From Sporosarcina sp. JAI121 (GTDB lineage Bacteria > Bacillota > Bacilli > Bacillales_A > Planococcaceae): 64,000 nucleotides of DNA. Positions 46,139-56,714 of the stretch are shown here, piece after piece. The DNA is taken from NCBI RefSeq assembly GCF_013408665.1, contig NZ_JACCCL010000001.1, positions 1,999,136-2,063,135 on the forward strand. Reading direction: 5' to 3'. The position numbers were made by a program, and so were the translations under genes. The number at the start of each line of letters is the position of its first letter. The first letter of the stretch is position 1. The notes under the pieces are model-generated. The model searched no databases and was not told the DNA's origin. It worked only from the letters and a program-made list of their open reading frames with translations.

Positions 46139-46511
46139 CAATCTGGCCGTTTTTCATCTTATTATAAATCCACTTCTGGATGATAGGCCTTATTAAATTC
46201 CTGGGTCCATTAAAAAGCAATAGAAGACCTGTGATATCGGTGATAAAACCGGGCATGATCAACATAATCCCCCCGAAAAGAATACAGGCGCTATCAATAA
46301 GTGCATCTCCCGGCGTCTCCATGGCTGCCATGCGTGTTTTCAAGTCAGTCCAGGCTTTCATTCCTTGCCATTTCGCCAGGTAGGCACCGCCAATTCCCGT
46401 TATCAGGATAATAGCTATTGTCGGCAGAAGGCCCAATGTCTTCCCGGAAAAGAAGAGTATGGCAAGTTCGGCTGTCGGGATGGCGATGAATGCGAGTACA
46501 ATCCATTTCAT
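46128..46511 (-). CDS. fxsA: FxsA family membrane protein
   Basis: A 127-residue FxsA protein: four hydrophobic segments, with IPTAELAILFF near the start, GIGGAYLAKWQG in the middle and LIDSACILFGGIMLIMPGFI near the end. FxsA overproduction in E. coli suppresses F exclusion of phage T7; the native role is unknown. It follows pyk (ytzA position in B. subtilis), after the pyk terminator. The nearest AGGAG is 13 bases from the ATG, an unusually long spacing. It overlaps ytvI by 11 bases tail to tail. Confidence 0.88.
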   Translation of the reverse strand: MKWIVLAFIAIPTAELAILFFSGKTLGLLPTIAIILITGIGGAYLAKWQGMKAWTDLKTRMAAMETPGDALIDSACILFGGIMLIMPGFITDITGLLLLFNGPRNLIRPIIQKWIYNKMKNGQIVIR

Positions 46512-46529
46512 AATATGTTTTCATCTCCT

Positions 46530-46567
46530 AAAAAAGGCTGCTAACCGAACATATCGGAAGCAGCCTT
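46530..46567 (-). terminator. Terminator of pfkA-pyk
   Basis: AAGGCTGCT / AGCAGCCTT with an inner CCGA / TCGG stem; T-run of six on the minus strand. It lies between pyk and fxsA, so fxsA needs read-through or its own promoter. Confidence 0.88.
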
Positions 46568-46574
46568 ATCCTAT

Positions 46575-48335
46575 TTACAAGACGCTGGCGTGTCCGTTGT
46601 AGATAACGCCCGATTCAGCATCCATCGTAATTTCAGTGCCGTGCCGGATAATTTTTGTGGCATTTTTAACCCCCACAATAACCGGAATGCCCAGACTCAG
46701 TCCGACAATAGCACCATGACTAGTCAACCCGCCTTCCTCGGTAATGAGTCCGGCGCACTTCTCGATGGCAGGCATCATGTCACGATCAGAACCGTTTGTA
46801 ACAAGGATTGCGCCCTCTGTATCATAAGCCAATGCTTCAGTTGCATTTTTAGCCACAACTGTACGGCCGAACGCTACATCTTTGCCAATCCCTTGTCCCC
46901 GCGCTAGTAAATCACCGATGACATGGATTTTCATCAAGTTCGTCGTACCGGCCTTGCCGACAGGCACGCCAGCAGTAATGATGACAACGTCACCATGTCC
47001 GACATATTGATGTTTAACACTTTCTTCTACAGATTCCTGCAGAATTTCATCGATCGATGACACTTTTTCCCCGACAATCGGGTAAACGCCCCAAACAAGT
47101 GATAGTTTTCTTGAACAAGCTTCAGATGAAGTAACGGCGATAACCGGACAACCGGGACGGTATTTGGCTATCATTTTAGCAGTATGCCCGCTTTCCGTCG
47201 GTGCAAGGACAGCCTTAACTTTTAAGTTGATGGCCGTGTAAGCCGCTGCTTGGCCGATCGCCTCTGTCATATTACCGTGTTTTTCACGACGGCGCGTTGA
47301 AACAACGGAACGATAATCGATAGCTGCTTCCGTCGTACATGCAATTCTATCCATCGTCTGGACAGATTCGACAGGATATACCCCTGCAGCTGTTTCTCCG
47401 GATAGCATGATTGCATCGGATCCGTCCAAAATCGCATTTGCGACATCACTCGCTTCCGCACGTGTAGGACGTGGATTACGCTGCATTGAATCAAGCATTT
47501 GTGTAGCTGTGATAACCGGCTTACCCGCTTGGTTACATTTTTCAATCAAATTCTTCTGGACAAGTGGTACTTCTTCAGGTGGAATTTCTACACCCAAATC
47601 ACCTCGGGCAACCATAAGACCATCCGAAACGTTCAGGATCTCATCGATATTGTCTACGCCTTCCCGATTTTCGATTTTCGGAACGATTTGCAAATGAGAT
47701 CCGTTGTTCTCCTCAAGAAGTGCACGTATTTCCATAACATCGGAAGCCCTTCTTACAAATGAGGCAGCAATGAAATCGACACCTTCCCGAATACCGAATA
47801 AGATATCTTCCGCATCCTTTTCTGTCATCCCGGGAAGTTGTACCGAAACACCAGGAACGTTCACACCTTTATTGTTTTTTAACATACCTGAATTAATGAC
47901 AAGTGTATGGATCAACCCTTGCCCCTCATCCTTACCGGTCACTTCCAATTGGATAAGACCATCGTCCAATAGAATGACGGAACCTTTCTCGACATCTTCA
48001 ATCAGTTTATCGTAACTGACTGAAAATACATCATTATTCCCTTCGACTTCCGTCATGGAAATATTTATTTTTTGCCCGGCTTCAAGATCGACTTGGCCGT
48101 TCTTCATAATATGGGTCCGAATTTCAGGACCTTTGGTATCTAACAGGATACCGACGACTTTCCCTTTTTCACGGGCAACTTTATTAATAGTTTCGATACG
48201 AGATTTATGCTCTTCATGATTACCATGAGAAAAATTCAGCCTAGCCACATTCATACCAGCATCAATAAGTTGTTCTAGAATTTCCGGTGATTCACTTGCG
48301 GGACCTATCGTACACACTATTTTTGTTTTTCTCAA
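46575..48335 (-). CDS. pyk: Pyruvate kinase with C-terminal PEP-utiliser domain
   Basis: A 586-residue pyruvate kinase of the long Bacillus type. The barrel has [52 protein letters not shown] and [10 protein letters not shown]; the last 100 or so residues ([31 protein letters not shown]) are the extra PEP-utilising histidine-like domain. It starts at TTG 48335 with an AGGCGATAGGA site. It follows pfkA after a 227-bp gap in which I find no gene. Confidence 0.97.
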   Translation of the reverse strand: MRKTKIVCTIGPASESPEILEQLIDAGMNVARLNFSHGNHEEHKSRIETINKVAREKGKVVGILLDTKGPEIRTHIMKNGQVDLEAGQKINISMTEVEGNNDVFSVSYDKLIEDVEKGSVILLDDGLIQLEVTGKDEGQGLIHTLVINSGMLKNNKGVNVPGVSVQLPGMTEKDAEDILFGIREGVDFIAASFVRRASDVMEIRALLEENNGSHLQIVPKIENREGVDNIDEILNVSDGLMVARGDLGVEIPPEEVPLVQKNLIEKCNQAGKPVITATQMLDSMQRNPRPTRAEASDVANAILDGSDAIMLSGETAAGVYPVESVQTMDRIACTTEAAIDYRSVVSTRRREKHGNMTEAIGQAAAYTAINLKVKAVLAPTESGHTAKMIAKYRPGCPVIAVTSSEACSRKLSLVWGVYPIVGEKVSSIDEILQESVEESVKHQYVGHGDVVIITAGVPVGKAGTTNLMKIHVIGDLLARGQGIGKDVAFGRTVVAKNATEALAYDTEGAILVTNGSDRDMMPAIEKCAGLITEEGGLTSHGAIVGLSLGIPVIVGVKNATKIIRHGTEITMDAESGVIYNGHASVL

Positions 48336-48562
48336 TTCCTATCGCCTCTTTTTAGTTTTTTGAACAACCAATCATTCCACCCCAACGTAATTGCGCCTGA
48401 ATTCCGAATTAATCTTGCTCGATACACTTTTCCGTAAAACTCGCGGCACACGTCGGAGGCTTTAACTTTATACAGGCGGCACTTTTTACACCCAATGAAT
48501 TATAGACATCGTCCGCATTCATCCCACCACTTTTGGAAGTGGAATACTTCTGCTGAATAAAG
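48336..48562. other. pfkA-pyk intergenic stretch
   Basis: A 227-bp gap inside an apparent operon. It lacks an obvious terminator or promoter. A 64-codon minus-strand frame crosses it and runs 41 bases into pfkA, but has no ribosome site and a cysteine-rich, unfamiliar translation; I do not call it a gene. Confidence 0.5.
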
Positions 48563-49537
<975 letters not shown>

Positions 49538-49559
49538 TTAGTATGGTATATACTTTTTT

Positions 49560-49589
49560 AAACACGAAAAGATGCGGTCACCCGCACCT
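49560..49589 (-). terminator. Weak terminator between accA and pfkA
   Basis: AGGTGCGG / CCGCATCT (one GU pair, 4-nt loop), followed on the minus strand by TTTTCGTGTTT. Only partial termination seems likely. Confidence 0.6.
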
Positions 49590-49593
49590 TTCT

Positions 49594-50547
49594 TTATTCG
49601 GAAAAAATACCAATCTGCCGAAATTTTTTATACCGATGATCAACGAGCCCATTGCCATCCATCGAGCCTAACTCTTGTAATGAAGTCCGGATTGCGTCCT
49701 TAATATGGGCGGCTTGCACTTTTGGATCACGATGGGCCCCACCGCGAACTTCGGGAATAATCTCATCGATAATCTTCATTTCTTTCAGGTGTGGAGCTGT
49801 GATTTTCATCGCCTCGGCTGCCTGTTCAGCTAGACCAGAATCTTTCCAAAGAATAGTTGCAGCACCTTCAGGAGAAATAACGGAATAAGTCGAGTTCTCA
49901 AGCATTAGGATATGGTTAGCTACTCCTAAAGCCAGTGCCCCGCCGCTTCCACCTTCTCCGATGACGATTGAAATGACCGGGACAGTTAAACCAGCCATCT
50001 CAACAAGATTGCGTGCAATCGCTTCGCTCTGCCCACGTTCCTCAGCAGCTTTACCTGGAAAAGCACCTTTCGTATCAATGAAACATACGATTGGCCTACC
50101 AAATTTTTCTGCCTGTTTCATAAGTCGCAATGCTTTCCGGTAACCTTCAGGATGAGGCATACCGAAATTCCGCCTGACATTCTCTTTCGTGTCTTTACCA
50201 CGCTGATGACCGATTACCGTTATCGGAATCGATTCGAATGAAGCGATACCACCAATAATCGCAGCATCATCGCCGTAAGTACGATCCCCATGCAGTTGCA
50301 TGAAATCATCAAAAAGGGCATCTATATAATCCATCGTCGTTGGACGCTCCGGATGTCTTGCAACCTGAACTCGATCCCATGGCTCCATGTTTTCATAAAT
50401 CTCTGTTTCCAAGTTTTTCAAACGAATTTTCAACGTTCCGATTTCATCCGAAAGATCTACTGAATTGGTCTCCGTGAACTCCTCAAGCCCTTCGATTTTT
50501 TCGCGCAGCTTGACAATCGGTTCCTCGAATTTCAACGTCTTGCCCAT
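49594..50547 (-). CDS. accA: Acetyl-CoA carboxylase carboxyltransferase, alpha subunit
   Basis: A 317-residue alpha subunit of the malonyl-CoA-forming carboxyltransferase. [26 protein letters not shown] and [20 protein letters not shown] ([20 protein letters not shown]) segments are typical. The ATG at 50547 starts two bases after the accD stop, with AAAGGGGG nine bases upstream; the frame to 50580 overlaps accD. It works with AccD and biotinyl-AccBC in fatty-acid synthesis. Confidence 0.96.
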   Translation of the reverse strand: MGKTLKFEEPIVKLREKIEGLEEFTETNSVDLSDEIGTLKIRLKNLETEIYENMEPWDRVQVARHPERPTTMDYIDALFDDFMQLHGDRTYGDDAAIIGGIASFESIPITVIGHQRGKDTKENVRRNFGMPHPEGYRKALRLMKQAEKFGRPIVCFIDTKGAFPGKAAEERGQSEAIARNLVEMAGLTVPVISIVIGEGGSGGALALGVANHILMLENSTYSVISPEGAATILWKDSGLAEQAAEAMKITAPHLKEMKIIDEIIPEVRGGAHRDPKVQAAHIKDAIRTSLQELGSMDGNGLVDHRYKKFRQIGIFSE

Positions 50548-50548
50548 T

Positions 50549-51409
50549 TCAGTTAGCCCCCTTTCCATGAAGTCGCACAATTTTGGATATGGTTTCTTTC
50601 ATATCGGCACGGTGGACGACTGCATCCAATTGACCGTGTTCCAGTAAGAATTCCGCGGTCTGAAAGTTATCCGGCAATTTTTCCCTTACCGTCTGTTCGA
50701 TTACCCGTCTGCCTGCGAAACCTATGAGTGCTTTCGGTTCTGCAAGATTAATGTCACCGACCGATGCAAAGCTTGCCGATACACCGCCCGTCGTTGGATA
50801 TGTCATGACTGATATGTAAAGTAGTCCTTCATCAGCATGTCGATTTAGAGCGACACTTGTTTTAGCCATTTGCATAAGCGATAACACGCCTTCCTGCATA
50901 CGGGCTCCGCCGCTAGCCGAAAAGATGATGACGGGAATACCGAGTGTAGTTGCTTTCTCGATTACCCGCGTTATTTTTTCACCGACGACAGATCCCATTG
51001 ATCCCATCCGAAAATGGGAATCCATGATAGCAACAGCTACCTCCTGCCCGTTGATTTTTCCGGTTCCTGTCAGGACAGCTTCATTTAAACCGGTTTTTTC
51101 CGCGTCCGATTCCACTTTTTCAGTATAAGCGGGGAAGTTGAGCGGGTTTTCAGTTTTCAGATGATTGTCAATCGATTCGAAGGTTCCATCATCAAACAGA
51201 CATGCCACACGTTCTGTTGCTGTCATCTTTAAGTGATAATCACATTTTGGACAAACTTTCAATGATTTGATTAAATCTTTCGTTAATACAATATGTTTAC
51301 ATTCTGGACATTTAGTCATTAATCCTTCGGGTACGTCGTTTTTCGCGTCAACGGAAGGAATCGTCGTCGTATGTTTTTTTCTATTTTTTTTAAATAGATC
51401 TATTCTCAT
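50549..51409 (-). CDS. accD: Acetyl-CoA carboxylase carboxyltransferase, beta subunit
   Basis: A 286-residue beta subunit. The N-terminal zinc finger has CPEC and CPKC (about residues 34-37 and 53-56), followed by a crotonase-like carboxyltransferase domain with [20 protein letters not shown] and [14 protein letters not shown]. It overlaps the upstream regulator by four bases (ATGA) and accA follows within two bases, so regulator-accD-accA is one transcription unit. Confidence 0.97.
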   Translation of the reverse strand: MRIDLFKKNRKKHTTTIPSVDAKNDVPEGLMTKCPECKHIVLTKDLIKSLKVCPKCDYHLKMTATERVACLFDDGTFESIDNHLKTENPLNFPAYTEKVESDAEKTGLNEAVLTGTGKINGQEVAVAIMDSHFRMGSMGSVVGEKITRVIEKATTLGIPVIIFSASGGARMQEGVLSLMQMAKTSVALNRHADEGLLYISVMTYPTTGGVSASFASVGDINLAEPKALIGFAGRRVIEQTVREKLPDNFQTAEFLLEHGQLDAVVHRADMKETISKIVRLHGKGAN

Positions 51410-52065
51410 TTCCTTCTTTCCCCTCTTTCACTTTCAACTAGTTCAATCCATTCTGAATAAGCTGCCAATGTTGAAATTACGTCGCCCTCCGACAAGTAAT
51501 TTAGTAATCTTTTGACGATTTCATTTTCATCGGATTTTGTCATCTCTTCGAATGGTACCTTACTATATTGTTTTAATAAGAACCAGATTTTTAGCGACAG
51601 TCTGTTTCCCGTCGCCACGATCATCTCCCGAACCAGGTCTTCTCGCAAGATTTCACCGTCCACATCGATTTTTGCAAGTAAGCTGTCCCATACAGGCAAA
51701 CGCCTCAACTCGGTGTCCTGACATACGGTGATGATTGCCGCCTTTTCGTGGATGCTGCGGGTCTCTTGAACGTCTGATACAGAATCCGGATGTTGCATGA
51801 TGAAAGCAGCTAGAACTTCAACAAGCTGATGCTTTCTGAAATCAGCAAGGAATGTCCCTTCACCGCGCCTCGTTTCAATAAGGCCGAGAAGTTCGAGACT
51901 TCGCAGCGCTTCGCGGATTGTCGATCTTCCTGCTTGGAGACGCTCTGCAAGCTCGCGTTCAGAAGGTAGCTTTCCACCTGTTTCAATGCCTTCTTCTCTA
52001 ATTATCGATCTGAGTTCACCGACAATATCGAGAAACATTTTTGAAGTCGGTTTTGAATTTTGCAT
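51406..52065 (-). CDS. FadR-like GntR family regulator upstream of accDA
   Basis: A 219-residue regulator. Residues about 8-75 form a GntR winged helix ([42 protein letters not shown]); the remaining helical part resembles an FCD/FadR-type effector domain. It begins seven bases after AAAGGGG and overlaps accD by four bases. Position suggests control of malonyl-CoA synthesis. The perfect palindrome 34 bp upstream is the expected operator type, so autoregulation and hence accDA control is likely. In B. subtilis the malic enzyme gene malS occupies this place. Confidence 0.85.
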   Translation of the reverse strand: MQNSKPTSKMFLDIVGELRSIIREEGIETGGKLPSERELAERLQAGRSTIREALRSLELLGLIETRRGEGTFLADFRKHQLVEVLAAFIMQHPDSVSDVQETRSIHEKAAIITVCQDTELRRLPVWDSLLAKIDVDGEILREDLVREMIVATGNRLSLKIWFLLKQYSKVPFEEMTKSDENEIVKRLLNYLSEGDVISTLAAYSEWIELVESERGERRK

Positions 52066-52098
52066 TCATGGACCCCTTTGAAAATATACATGATGAAA

Positions 52099-52113
52099 AG
52101 TGGTCTGACCACT
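52099..52113. promoter_or_regulatory. FadR-type operator upstream of the accDA regulator
   Basis: AGTGGTCTGACCACT is a perfect 7+1+7 palindrome with the core TGGT-N3-ACCA, matching the T-GT-N3-AC-A pattern of FadR-subfamily GntR regulators. It lies just downstream of the predicted -10 box, a position for repression. Confidence 0.82.
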
Positions 52114-52122
52114 CCTGTCTAT

Positions 52123-52151
52123 AGCATACAGAAAACGCCACTGAACGTAAA
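52123..52151 (-). promoter_or_regulatory. Possible promoter of the regulator-accDA operon
   Basis: TTTACG, 17 bp, TATGCT on the minus strand (four of six matches in each box). Confidence 0.5.
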
Positions 52152-52239
52152 GTGAAAGCTGAAAAGTGGGGATATATGACTAATCCCTTATGAATTTGCA
52201 TGATTAAACTAATACCATCCTATGTTGGAGGCTAGTCCC

Positions 52240-55200
52240 TTACAGTTTTTCCGTTTGCTGAACTAGTATCTGGGGCTTGCCCATACGACGTTCGATGGTC
52301 CCTTCAACTTGAATCATAGCCATCTCAGTAAGGAGAGGATTTGAAACCATATATTGTTTCGGGAAATATGTGCAAGAAATTGTACCGGTTTCATCTTGAA
52401 CCGTAACGAACGCCATCGATTCCCCTTTTTTTGTACGGATCCGCTTAACATCGGTAATAAGGCCCGCGATATTCACATTCATTCGATCAGGAAATGTATC
52501 GATAGAAGAAATGTTATGGAATCCCCCGCCCATATTTTTTTTGACTTCAGCCGCTGGATGTTCCGACAAATAGAAACCAAGCACTTCCCTTTCATATTCA
52601 AGTTGCATCATACGCGGCATTGTCCCACCCGGAGAATATTTCGGACTGGCAATCGAACGTAATGCTTCACTGAGAAAATCATCGCCATCATCTGGACGGA
52701 TGAATAACGCATGGGATATCGCGGCATCAATGGAAGTAAGAAGTACAGCCCTCGGTTCACCAAAATCATCGAGCGCCCCCGCTTTCACAAGAGGTCGAAC
52801 AGCTTTCTCCGTGAATACTCCTCCCCCCAATGATGCCGACATATCAAACAATGTCTTCCAATTGCCACCGGACTTCCTAGCATTTTTGATGGCTTCATAA
52901 AAAGACGGTGTGACACCTTTTATAGCACCTAGTCCCATCCGAATTGAGCCTTTTTCGACTGTATGCATGTATTTACTACGGTTAATAGAGGGAGGTAGGA
53001 TTTTGACACCGACAGCTTCTGCTTCACGCATAAGCTCCATTGTTTTATCACTGTTTCCAGTTGTAGAAGATAATAGTGCTGCGTAAAAATATGCAGGCTC
53101 ATTGGCTTTCAAATAAGCAAGCCGATAGGAGATAAGTGAATAAGCGACTGCATGGCTTTTTGGAAAGCCGTAGTCAGCAAATTTCACAATGAGATCATAG
53201 ATTGCAACGGCCGCATCTTCCGGAAAACCGTTTTCCACCGCACTTCGCGTAAAATGAATCCGTTCCACCTCTAGTATTTCACGTTTTTTCTTACTGACAG
53301 CCCGCCTTAATAAATCAGCTTCCCCCATCGTAAATCCCGCAACCCGGACAGCAATCTCCATGATTTGTTCCTGGTAGACAATAACTCCATACGTTTCTTT
53401 CAATACTCGTTCGAGTAGCGGATGGATATAGGAAATGTGTTCGTTATTATTTTTACGGCGACTATAGAGCGGTATATGATCCATCGGTCCGGGTCGGTAT
53501 AGAGCGTTAGTTGCGAATATATCATCGAACTTAGTCGGGCGGATTAACCGGAGTGCATCTCTCATTCCGTCCGATTCAAATTGGAAGATTCCAGTCATTT
53601 CCCCCGCTCTGAATAGTTCGAATGTCTTTTCATCGTTTAAGGGGATTTTTTCAAAATCTAGACGAATCCCTTTGTCATAGGCAATCATTGATCTGATACG
53701 CTCCAGCAGAGTCAGGTTACGCAGGCCCAGAAAATCCATTTTCAGTAATCCTTGCTCCTCAACATCTCCCATCTGCCATTGGGTCAGATAGACGCCCTCC
53801 GTCCCACTTTGAAGCGGGACCACATCCACAAGGGGAACCGGGGATAAGATCACTCCTGCCGCATGCGTCGAAGCGTTCCGGGGTAACCCTTCAAGACTGA
53901 TTGCCGCTTTGAACCAGTCGTTGCGAATCGGGTCAATCGCAATCCAATCACGAAGCGCTTTCGACCCAGCAACCACTTCTTCAATGGAAGTTCTGTGCCT
54001 ATTCGGAATTTCTTTCGATAAGTAGGCCATCTCTTCATTTGAAAAGTCGAACACTCTTGCAACATTTCGAGCGACAGATCTTGCGGAGAGTGTTCCAAAT
54101 GTGATGATTTGTGCGACATGCATCTTGCCATATTTCTGTGCGACATAGTCAATCACTTCCCCGCGGCGGTTATCTGCAAAGTCAATATCGATATCCGGCA
54201 TTGTAACGCGGCTTGGATTCAGGAATCGTTCAAAAATAAGGCCGTATTTAATTGGATCGACATCAGTTATACCTAGAGCATAAGCAACGAGCGAGCCTGC
54301 CGAGGAACCGCGGCCCGGACCAGTCAATATTCCCTGTTCTTTGGCATAGCGCATAAAATCCTCGACAATAAGGAAGTAGTCCGCAAAACCCATTTTACTA
54401 ATGACATCAATTTCATAGCGGAGACGTTTACTATATACCTCTTCTACATTCCCTAGCCTTCGTTGTAAACCCGCTTCGCTGTTTTTTGCCAGAAGAGTTG
54501 TTGACGTTTCTCCGTGCGGAACCGGAAATACCGGCATAAGCGGTTGGCTTGGAGACAGGGCTGCATCGCATGATAAAAGGATATCCGATATATTCGCAAG
54601 CCATTCCGGTTTATCTGAAAACCATTCTGTAATCTCGCTTTTTTCAGGCAAGTGTGCAGCTACCCGGCTATTTACAGGCCTTGCCGGGTCATTCAGCTTA
54701 TACCCTGTCCGAATTGCTTCAGCTATTTCGTAAGTAAATGCATCCGCTTTATCGATATACCTGCTTTCGTACACAGCTGCGATAGTTGTTTGGGTCGATT
54801 CTGCAATTGATTCAATGACCGTCTCGTCGGGATGCTTAATGCCTTCAGGTCTGCCGATACCAATGACGATTGAGGACTTATCGCAATCTTTTATGAAATT
54901 ACGGAAACCTTCTTCATTGCAGGAAGCATTCCAGGATACATCGGTCAATGGGCAGACGATGATGCAGCCCACACTGTAAGCTTTCAGCCATTGAAGGGGC
55001 AGTGTCTCGGATTCCCTCACTGAAACGGCACTGCTCATTTTCAACAGATTTCGATATCCTCCGTCATCTTTTGCATAGACGTATAGAAGAACAGCTTGTC
55101 CATCCGGAGTTTCTACAAAGACGGATAAGCCTATAACAGGACGAATCCCTTCTTTTATCATCGTTTTATAAAACGAACGGATGCCATACAATTTAGAGTT

Positions 55201-55317
55201 GACGATGGCAACGGATTTAGCCCCTCTCCTTTTTAGAAGCGGGGCTAGATCGTCAAGTTTTATTATTCCGCGCAGAAGATCTGCACCAGTTACTACTTGC
55301 GGGTAGACAAGTGTCAA
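52240..55317 (-). CDS. dnaE: DNA polymerase III alpha subunit DnaE
   Basis: A 1025-residue C-family polymerase. Finger/palm motifs are intact: GPGRGSSAGSLVAYALG, MPDIDIDFADNRRGEVI, GLPRNASTHAAGV, LLKMDFLGLRNLTLL and VYQEQIMEIA. A helix-hairpin-helix region and an OB domain follow (VNIAGLITDVKRIRTKKG). The N-terminal PHP domain lacks the usual HxH metal residues (VYPQVVTGADLLRG at 4-17), and the protein ends soon after the OB fold, about 90 residues shorter than B. subtilis DnaE. It starts at TTG 55317, seven bases after GGAGG. It extends RNA primers on the lagging strand alongside PolC in this group. Confidence 0.95.
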   Translation of the reverse strand: MTLVYPQVVTGADLLRGIIKLDDLAPLLKRRGAKSVAIVNSKLYGIRSFYKTMIKEGIRPVIGLSVFVETPDGQAVLLYVYAKDDGGYRNLLKMSSAVSVRESETLPLQWLKAYSVGCIIVCPLTDVSWNASCNEEGFRNFIKDCDKSSIVIGIGRPEGIKHPDETVIESIAESTQTTIAAVYESRYIDKADAFTYEIAEAIRTGYKLNDPARPVNSRVAAHLPEKSEITEWFSDKPEWLANISDILLSCDAALSPSQPLMPVFPVPHGETSTTLLAKNSEAGLQRRLGNVEEVYSKRLRYEIDVISKMGFADYFLIVEDFMRYAKEQGILTGPGRGSSAGSLVAYALGITDVDPIKYGLIFERFLNPSRVTMPDIDIDFADNRRGEVIDYVAQKYGKMHVAQIITFGTLSARSVARNVARVFDFSNEEMAYLSKEIPNRHRTSIEEVVAGSKALRDWIAIDPIRNDWFKAAISLEGLPRNASTHAAGVILSPVPLVDVVPLQSGTEGVYLTQWQMGDVEEQGLLKMDFLGLRNLTLLERIRSMIAYDKGIRLDFEKIPLNDEKTFELFRAGEMTGIFQFESDGMRDALRLIRPTKFDDIFATNALYRPGPMDHIPLYSRRKNNNEHISYIHPLLERVLKETYGVIVYQEQIMEIAVRVAGFTMGEADLLRRAVSKKKREILEVERIHFTRSAVENGFPEDAAVAIYDLIVKFADYGFPKSHAVAYSLISYRLAYLKANEPAYFYAALLSSTTGNSDKTMELMREAEAVGVKILPPSINRSKYMHTVEKGSIRMGLGAIKGVTPSFYEAIKNARKSGGNWKTLFDMSASLGGGVFTEKAVRPLVKAGALDDFGEPRAVLLTSIDAAISHALFIRPDDGDDFLSEALRSIASPKYSPGGTMPRMMQLEYEREVLGFYLSEHPAAEVKKNMGGGFHNISSIDTFPDRMNVNIAGLITDVKRIRTKKGESMAFVTVQDETGTISCTYFPKQYMVSNPLLTEMAMIQVEGTIERRMGKPQILVQQTEKL

Positions 55318-55338
55318 TGCATTCCCTCCGCCCGTTTT

Positions 55339-56274
55339 TTATATACATAGTTTTTTCAATTGTTCAATGACTTCATCCGCTTCTTCCCATGAGTGTACGG
55401 ATGCACCCGAGGCAAGAGGATGCCCCCCGCCGCCGAATTGAGCGGCCAATGTATTGATCACCGGTCCCTTCGAACGAAGTCTGACCCGAATCTGATCGTC
55501 TTCTTCTATAAAAATGACCCATGCACAAATCCCTTGCACATCACCCAACGCCCCTACAAGCTGGGATGTATCCGAAGCAGTCACTCCAAATTGTTCAAGT
55601 GTTACTTTATCAATTTTAACAAAAGCCGCGCCATTGGCATCCATGGTGAAATTCTGATAGATATAGCCTTTCAGATGAAGTAAATCTCTTTTGACCTCGT
55701 ACATTCCGGCAAATAGTTCTGTTCGATTGAAATCGAACTTAATCAACTCGCTTGCGATTTCAAATGTATTGACCGTCGTACTCGGAAAAAGGAAACGTCC
55801 CGTATCTCCGACGATTCCCGCAAACAAAAGCCTTGCTGCCTCGGTTGTCATTTTCCATCCGTAGGATTCTTTACCTTCTTCATACAAAGTATAAATCATT
55901 TCAGAAGTCGAACTCGAGGAAGTGTTAACCCATTTCACATCACCATAAGGATCTGCATCTGGATGATGATCGATTTTCATAAGCAAGGCACCTTCTGTGT
56001 AAAACTCGCCGTCAATCCGTTCCGTGTTTCCGGTATCTGTGACAATAACGAGAGCCCCTTCGTAAAGTGCCTGATTGACTTGATCCAGCTGAGCCAGATA
56101 TGTAAGTGATTCATCATGTGTTCCCGCTGCATATACTTCTTTCTCAGGATAGTTCGCTTTTATCAATTCTTTCAGCCCTGATTGAGATCCATAAGCATCA
56201 GGATCAGGCCTAACATGACGATGAATGATGATTTTATCGTACTTTTCAATTGTGTCGATGATTTGTCTTTTCAT
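55339..56274 (-). CDS. nrnA: NanoRNase / pAp phosphatase NrnA (DHH family)
   Basis: A 311-residue DHH-DHHA1 phosphoesterase. HRHVRPDPDAYGSQ, TDTGNTERIDG, DHHPDADPYG (the DHH motif) and the C-terminal GGGGHPLASG are all present. NrnA degrades short RNAs and dephosphorylates pAp. GGAGG lies about nine bases before the ATG. It is 21 bp upstream of dnaE and probably co-transcribed; ytrH and ytrI, found between them in B. subtilis, are absent. Confidence 0.95.
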   Translation of the reverse strand: MKRQIIDTIEKYDKIIIHRHVRPDPDAYGSQSGLKELIKANYPEKEVYAAGTHDESLTYLAQLDQVNQALYEGALVIVTDTGNTERIDGEFYTEGALLMKIDHHPDADPYGDVKWVNTSSSSTSEMIYTLYEEGKESYGWKMTTEAARLLFAGIVGDTGRFLFPSTTVNTFEIASELIKFDFNRTELFAGMYEVKRDLLHLKGYIYQNFTMDANGAAFVKIDKVTLEQFGVTASDTSQLVGALGDVQGICAWVIFIEEDDQIRVRLRSKGPVINTLAAQFGGGGHPLASGASVHSWEEADEVIEQLKKLCI

Positions 56275-56366
56275 ATCCGATTCCTCCGAGCTTCGATATA
56301 TTCCGGTCGCAATCTAATCGCAAAGCCGCTACAATGAAATAAGTTTGTATGTATTGGAGGGCTTCC

Positions 56367-56687
56367 ATGTTAACTATAAATTTCATTTTGGTGTTTTTCA
56401 TTATTGCTTCGGCAGTCTTCTATTTCTACTTCAAAACCCGGCAATTCCGAACAAGACAGGTGTTTCCGATTCGCAAAAAAATGTATGCGAGTATGTCTGG
56501 AGCTTCCCTTGGTGGTTTGTTGCTCTTTTTCGGTCTCAATCAACTGATGCTTTTCAACGGAGTTACAACTTATGTCATTGCCGCCTTATTCATTGCGCTT
56601 GGAATCTATGTGGGTATTTTCAATTACCGGGCCTACAAACATTATAGAAGTTTTGTCGATGAAGAAACGAAGTTGAATGAAAACTGA
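56367..56687 (+). CDS. ytpI: YtpI family membrane protein
   Basis: A 106-residue protein with three hydrophobic segments (about residues 2-20, 43-60, 66-85) and a basic loop KTRQFRTRQVFPIRKKMYAS. I recognise the YtpI family, of unknown function, conserved next to nrnA in Bacilli. The ATG at 56367 has GGAGGG five bases upstream; the ATG at 56349 precedes that site. Confidence 0.85.
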   Translation: MLTINFILVFFIIASAVFYFYFKTRQFRTRQVFPIRKKMYASMSGASLGGLLLFFGLNQLMLFNGVTTYVIAALFIALGIYVGIFNYRAYKHYRSFVDEETKLNEN

Positions 56688-56709
56688 TGCAAACTACATG
56701 CATCAGTTT
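56681..56709. terminator. Bidirectional terminator between ytpI and ytoI
   Basis: AAACTGATGCA / TGCATCAGTTT with a 7-nt loop and T-run TTTTTTCTTT on the plus strand. The stem contains the ytpI stop codon. Confidence 0.9.
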
Positions 56710-56714
56710 TTTCT

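Noticed and set aside
52240-55317. dnaE as a truncated pseudogene
   Set aside because: All polymerase motifs are intact, the frame is clean and the end falls after a complete OB domain.
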